Positions 61,204 to 64,000 of a stretch of DNA of 64,000 bases are shown piece after piece. Under the pieces are notes generated by a model, which worked only from the letters and a program-made list of their open reading frames with translations, did no database searches and was not told the DNA's origin. Positions within the stretch are counted from its first letter, which is position 1, and each line of letters begins with the position of its first letter. A program made the position numbers and the translations under genes. Source of the stretch: JALZMG01 sp963739975 (GTDB lineage: Bacteria; Actinomycetota; Acidimicrobiia; Acidimicrobiales; Ilumatobacteraceae). Location of the stretch: NCBI GenBank assembly GCA_963739975.1, contig CAVUCK010000014.1, positions 167,791 through 231,790 of the forward strand, in the 5' to 3' direction.

Positions 61204-61520
61204 GTGTCCTCGCTCGGAACGATCAAGCTCAGCAAGCTCAATGCCGCTCACCTCGACCGGCTGTACCGGTTGTCGTCGGCCGAGGGGCTGGCACCTTCGT
61301 CCGTCCGGGCGGTTCACGCCGCCACGAGTTCGGCGTTGAACCAGGCGGTCCGCGCGGGTTGGCTCGGCGAGAACGTCGCCGACAGGGCGACTCCTCCCCG
61401 ACTCGCCGTGCCCGCCTGACCCGCCGACGGTCATCGCGCTGGGCGTCACCGGCGTGCGGTTCCACGACCTCCGCCACTTCGCCGCCACCGGCAACCTCGG
61501 CGAGGAACCCGAGCACCTTC
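61204..61520 (+). pseudogene. Tyrosine recombinase/integrase remnant next to tRNA-Thr
   Basis: The first frame from GTG 61204 reads LGTIKLSKLNAAHLDRLYR and APSSVRAVHAATSSALNQAV, the core-binding domain of phage-type integrases, and stops at 61419. A second frame then reads VIALGVTGVRFHDLRHFAATGNL, which is the His-x-x-Arg box of the catalytic domain. The rest, including the first catalytic Arg and the Tyr, is missing. Its place against the tRNA 3' end is the usual position of an island integrase. The island itself appears lost. Confidence 0.75.
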
Positions 61521-61628
61521 GCGAGGTGGCATCAATGTTCTTGCCAGATACCTGCGTCGGAAGCGCCAACGACCCCGACGATCACGCCGAGGGCGCGACG
61601 GGTTTTCGTCCGCGGCGTCGTTCTCGTG

Positions 61629-62137
61629 ATGGTGGACGGGCTGGTAGCACGAGCAGCGATGAGCGACGACGAGGTGCTCGACCTGTACGAGCGCACCGTC
61701 GCCGCCGTCTATCGGTACGCCACCCGGTTGACCGGCGGTGACCGCGCCGATGCCGACGAGCTCGTGCAGGAGACGTACCTCCACTTGTTGCGAAGGGTGC
61801 GCGCCGGTGAGGCGCTGACCGTCGACCAGGGCTGGCTGATCGTGTCGTGTCGCCACCGATTCCTCGACCAGCTGAAGCGGGACCGACGGCGCCTCGCCGC
61901 GAAGGACGACGCCGCGTCGTCGCCACGCCGAGCTTTGACGAGGTCGGCGGTCCGGCCGTCGCCGCTCTGCACCAACTCCCCGCCGAGCACCGCGCCGTGT
62001 TGGTCATGCGCTACCTCGACGGACTCACAGTCGCCGAGATCGCCGAGCAGCTCGGCCGCAGCGTCAGGGCGACGGAATCGCTGCTGGCGCGCGCCCGGGC
62101 GGCGCTGCGCAAGCAATTGGAGGAGCGTTCTCCGTGA
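61629..62137 (+). pseudogene. ECF-type RNA polymerase sigma factor, broken by one frameshift
   Basis: From ATG 61629 (or the internal ATG 61659) the first frame carries region 2: VYRYATRLTGGDRADADELV, then QETYLHLLRRV and LIVSCRHRFLDQLKRDRRR. Near 61910-61925 the frame slips. Region 4 follows in the next frame, LHQLPAEHRAVLVMRYLDG and LTVAEIAEQLGRSVRATESL, to the stop at 62137. The two parts make a full ECF sigma factor of about 170 residues. The gene behind it is intact and coupled, so an assembly error or a real frameshifting event deserves checking. Confidence 0.8.
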
Positions 62138-63933
62138 TGAACCAGGATCTGGATCTCGTCGAGGCCGTCCGGGCCGCAGGATGTGACCCGACCGACGAGG
62201 CCCGAGCGTCGATCCGCTCGACACTCGTCGGCGAGCTCGCCGGCAAGTCATCGATTCGCCTCGGCCGGACGTCCACTCCAACTCGCCGCAGGTGGCCGGT
62301 GCTGGTTGCGATTGGCCTCGCGGCAGCGGCGGTGGCCGTGACGGTCGTGGTGGTCCGCACCGGCGACGACACGGCGCGCATCGTCCCCGCCGAGACGACC
62401 GTGCCGCCTCCGCCCTCGCCATCGTCGGCGGGCAGCACCTCCACTACCTTCACCACCGTCGAGGCCCGGCCAGCCGTCGCGCTGGACGATCTCGTGGGCT
62501 ACCGCTGGGTGCTCGTCGACGGCGACGCCGAGTGGGAGACGTCGGTGCCGTACGTCGAGTTCGGCGTCGAAGGCGAGCTCCTCAGCGGCAACGACGGCTG
62601 CAACTGGTTCGACGGTGCGGGCACGCTCGAAGGCGATCGCCTGCAGCTTGAAGCGGTCGCCGCGACGTCTATGGGCTGCGTTCGCGACATCACCACGGTG
62701 CTCCCCGGCGACGGCGACCGGGTCGAGCTGTCGGCGGACCGAACCGAGTTGACGTTTGACGGCGAGCAGCAGCTCGTCTACGTCCGGCTCGACACCATCC
62801 CGGCGGCGACGACAGCGACGATGACCGGCCGGTGGGCACCCGCAAACGGATCGCTGCCAGCACTCGAGCTGCGTGCCGATGGCGGCGGGGGCTTCGGCGC
62901 CTGCGGCCTCTCGTGGAGCGTCACGTCGACCTTTACGGTCGCCGGCTGGCCGGAAGACCCGTACTCTTGCCGAACCGACGCGCTCGACGTCACCTCCGAC
63001 CGGCTCGTCGAGCTGCTGACCGGCGGTCCGGTCGACCCCCGCGTGCCCACCGACGGCGACATGCTCTACCTCAGCGATGACCAGTTCGTGCTGCGCCTCG
63101 GCGTCAGTGCTCCCACCGACCTGCTCGCCGGCTGGCCCGTCCCGCCGGTGGAGCCGGCGGACCTCGAGCTGGTCCCCTTGCTGCTGCCGACCTCACCGGT
63201 GCCCGCCGACCGGGTGATCCGCATCGAGGGCGCCGGGGATGAGCCGGTGGTGTTGCACGACTACGTGCAGACGTGGGTCGGCGGCGCGTCCAGCTCGGAG
63301 CTCGTCGAGATCACCACCAACATCGGCCAGCACCACGATCCCGCGACGATCGCCGAGGTGATCGAGGTGCCGCCGTGGGACACTGCGTTCCTCCGCACGA
63401 CGGACCCGGAGGTGACGACGCACCTCGCCCTCGACGACCCGTCCGGGCTGGTCAACATCTGGACCACCGGCGACCGGGAGACAGCCACGGGAATCGCCGG
63501 ATCGCTGACCGCCCGTGACGATGGTCGGCCGGGATGGGATGTCGGCGCGCTGGACGGATCGTTCACGCTCGTGCACGAGGGCTGGTCGGCCGCCCCGGCC
63601 GAGCGCACGATCCGCTGGGAAGCAGGTGGTCGCATCGCCGCCCAGCTGACCATCGCGTGGAGGAGTCCAGGCGTCCTCACCGGTGTGGCGCTCGACGGGT
63701 CGGTGACGCTCGCCGACGTCGGCGGAGCGCCTGCGCTCGTGCTCGCCAGCGCAGGCCGCGTCGCCGTCAACTGGTCGCCGTCATCGGACCTGACCGTAAC
63801 GCTCGGCCTGTACGGCTCGCCCGAGCAGGCGCTGGCGATCGCCCGGAGCCTGCAACCGGTCGATCAAGCGACCTGGGACGCAGCGAGCGAGCTCGAAACC
63901 TCGCCAGACGGCTGCTCCAGCATGTTCTGCTGA
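62134..63933 (+). CDS. Membrane-anchored protein with META/HslJ-like domain, coupled to the ECF sigma factor
   Basis: The 599-residue protein starts at GTG 62134, overlapping the sigma factor stop as GTGA. About 50 cytoplasmic residues precede one helix (WPVLVAIGLAAAAVAVTVVVV), then a Thr/Pro/Ser linker. The first extracytoplasmic domain has SGNDGCNWFDGAGTLEGD and AVAATSMGC, the pattern of META/HslJ domains. A second long region has no family I recognise. The position and topology fit an anti-sigma factor, but no zinc-binding HxxxCxxC motif is visible, so this role is inferred from context. Confidence 0.75.
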   Translation: MMNQDLDLVEAVRAAGCDPTDEARASIRSTLVGELAGKSSIRLGRTSTPTRRRWPVLVAIGLAAAAVAVTVVVVRTGDDTARIVPAETTVPPPPSPSSAGSTSTTFTTVEARPAVALDDLVGYRWVLVDGDAEWETSVPYVEFGVEGELLSGNDGCNWFDGAGTLEGDRLQLEAVAATSMGCVRDITTVLPGDGDRVELSADRTELTFDGEQQLVYVRLDTIPAATTATMTGRWAPANGSLPALELRADGGGGFGACGLSWSVTSTFTVAGWPEDPYSCRTDALDVTSDRLVELLTGGPVDPRVPTDGDMLYLSDDQFVLRLGVSAPTDLLAGWPVPPVEPADLELVPLLLPTSPVPADRVIRIEGAGDEPVVLHDYVQTWVGGASSSELVEITTNIGQHHDPATIAEVIEVPPWDTAFLRTTDPEVTTHLALDDPSGLVNIWTTGDRETATGIAGSLTARDDGRPGWDVGALDGSFTLVHEGWSAAPAERTIRWEAGGRIAAQLTIAWRSPGVLTGVALDGSVTLADVGGAPALVLASAGRVAVNWSPSSDLTVTLGLYGSPEQALAIARSLQPVDQATWDAASELETSPDGCSSMFC

Positions 63934-63979
63934 TCGCCGCCACCGACGGCCAACCGTGGTTGAAGGAAACGAGGTCTTC

Positions 63980-64000
63980 GTGCCGCGCGGCGGACGCACA
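63980..64000 (+). CDS. Possible start of a further gene (partial, off window)
   Basis: A GTG at 63980 follows GAAGGAAACGAGG at ribosome-binding distance and opens VPRGGRT to the window edge. Too little is visible to say more than that a gene may begin here. Confidence 0.3.

Overview
The window is very GC-rich (codons end mostly in G or C), uses GTG starts often and overlaps neighbouring genes through ATGA/GTGA junctions. With a DUF4244-type Tad pilin, Tmk and HolB directly behind TopA, a short RpoD-like sigma factor and many actinobacterial membrane proteins, it fits a high-GC actinobacterium, most likely of the class Acidimicrobiia. That placement is an inference from gene content only.

Layout. 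1-4.3 kb is accessory DNA: a partial holin-like membrane gene runs off the left edge, then broken IS256 and IS110 transposases and a phage terminase fragment are butted together. 4.3-10.5 kb holds a lipoprotein with peptidoglycan-binding repeats, a frameshifted DUF2252 gene, a tRNA-like sequence and a frameshifted FtsX-type permease. 10.7-16.5 kb reads rightwards: a membrane protein with a Gln-Pro tail, a molybdopterin hydroxylase (frameshifted near its end), an enoyl-CoA hydratase and a PLP decarboxylase. 16.5-27.0 kb reads leftwards as a long series: two sugar-ABC permeases, a solute-binding lipoprotein, cyclophilin, a short-chain dehydrogenase, a class III aminotransferase, a YcaQ-like glycosylase, an AI-2E-type transporter, an asparaginase and a metallo-beta-lactamase-fold hydrolase. 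27.1-36.4 kb has an ABC1 kinase, an epoxide hydrolase, three membrane proteins, an RpoD-like sigma factor, an Eis-like acetyltransferase, an HtrA-like protease divergent from an HxlR regulator, and a tRNA-Sec gene.

36.5-44.2 kb contains remnants of an anti-sigma/STAS pair, a leftward five-gene operon (unknown protein, DUF4331, DyP peroxidase, enoyl-CoA hydratase, sulfite-oxidase-like enzyme), an acyl-CoA dehydrogenase remnant and a secreted trypsin that has lost its serine region. 44.3-49.5 kb is a hydroxyacid dehydrogenase followed by a compact Tad pilus operon. 49.5-61.1 kb is mostly housekeeping: AIM24, DUF952, RsgA, an MMPL transporter, TopA-Tmk-HolB and two divergent AI-2E-type transporters. 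61.1-64 kb has tRNA-Thr with an integrase remnant behind it, a frameshifted ECF sigma factor and its coupled membrane protein with a META-like domain.

The most unusual signals are non-coding. Two genes, enoyl-CoA hydratase at 14242 and asparaginase at 18412, share an inverted repeat whose one arm contains the start codon. Two copies of an 82-bp four-armed palindrome lie at 16458 and 27045. A 24-29-bp dispersed motif occurs three times. Several genes are broken by single-base frameshifts, so either assembly errors or real decay must be considered when reading them.
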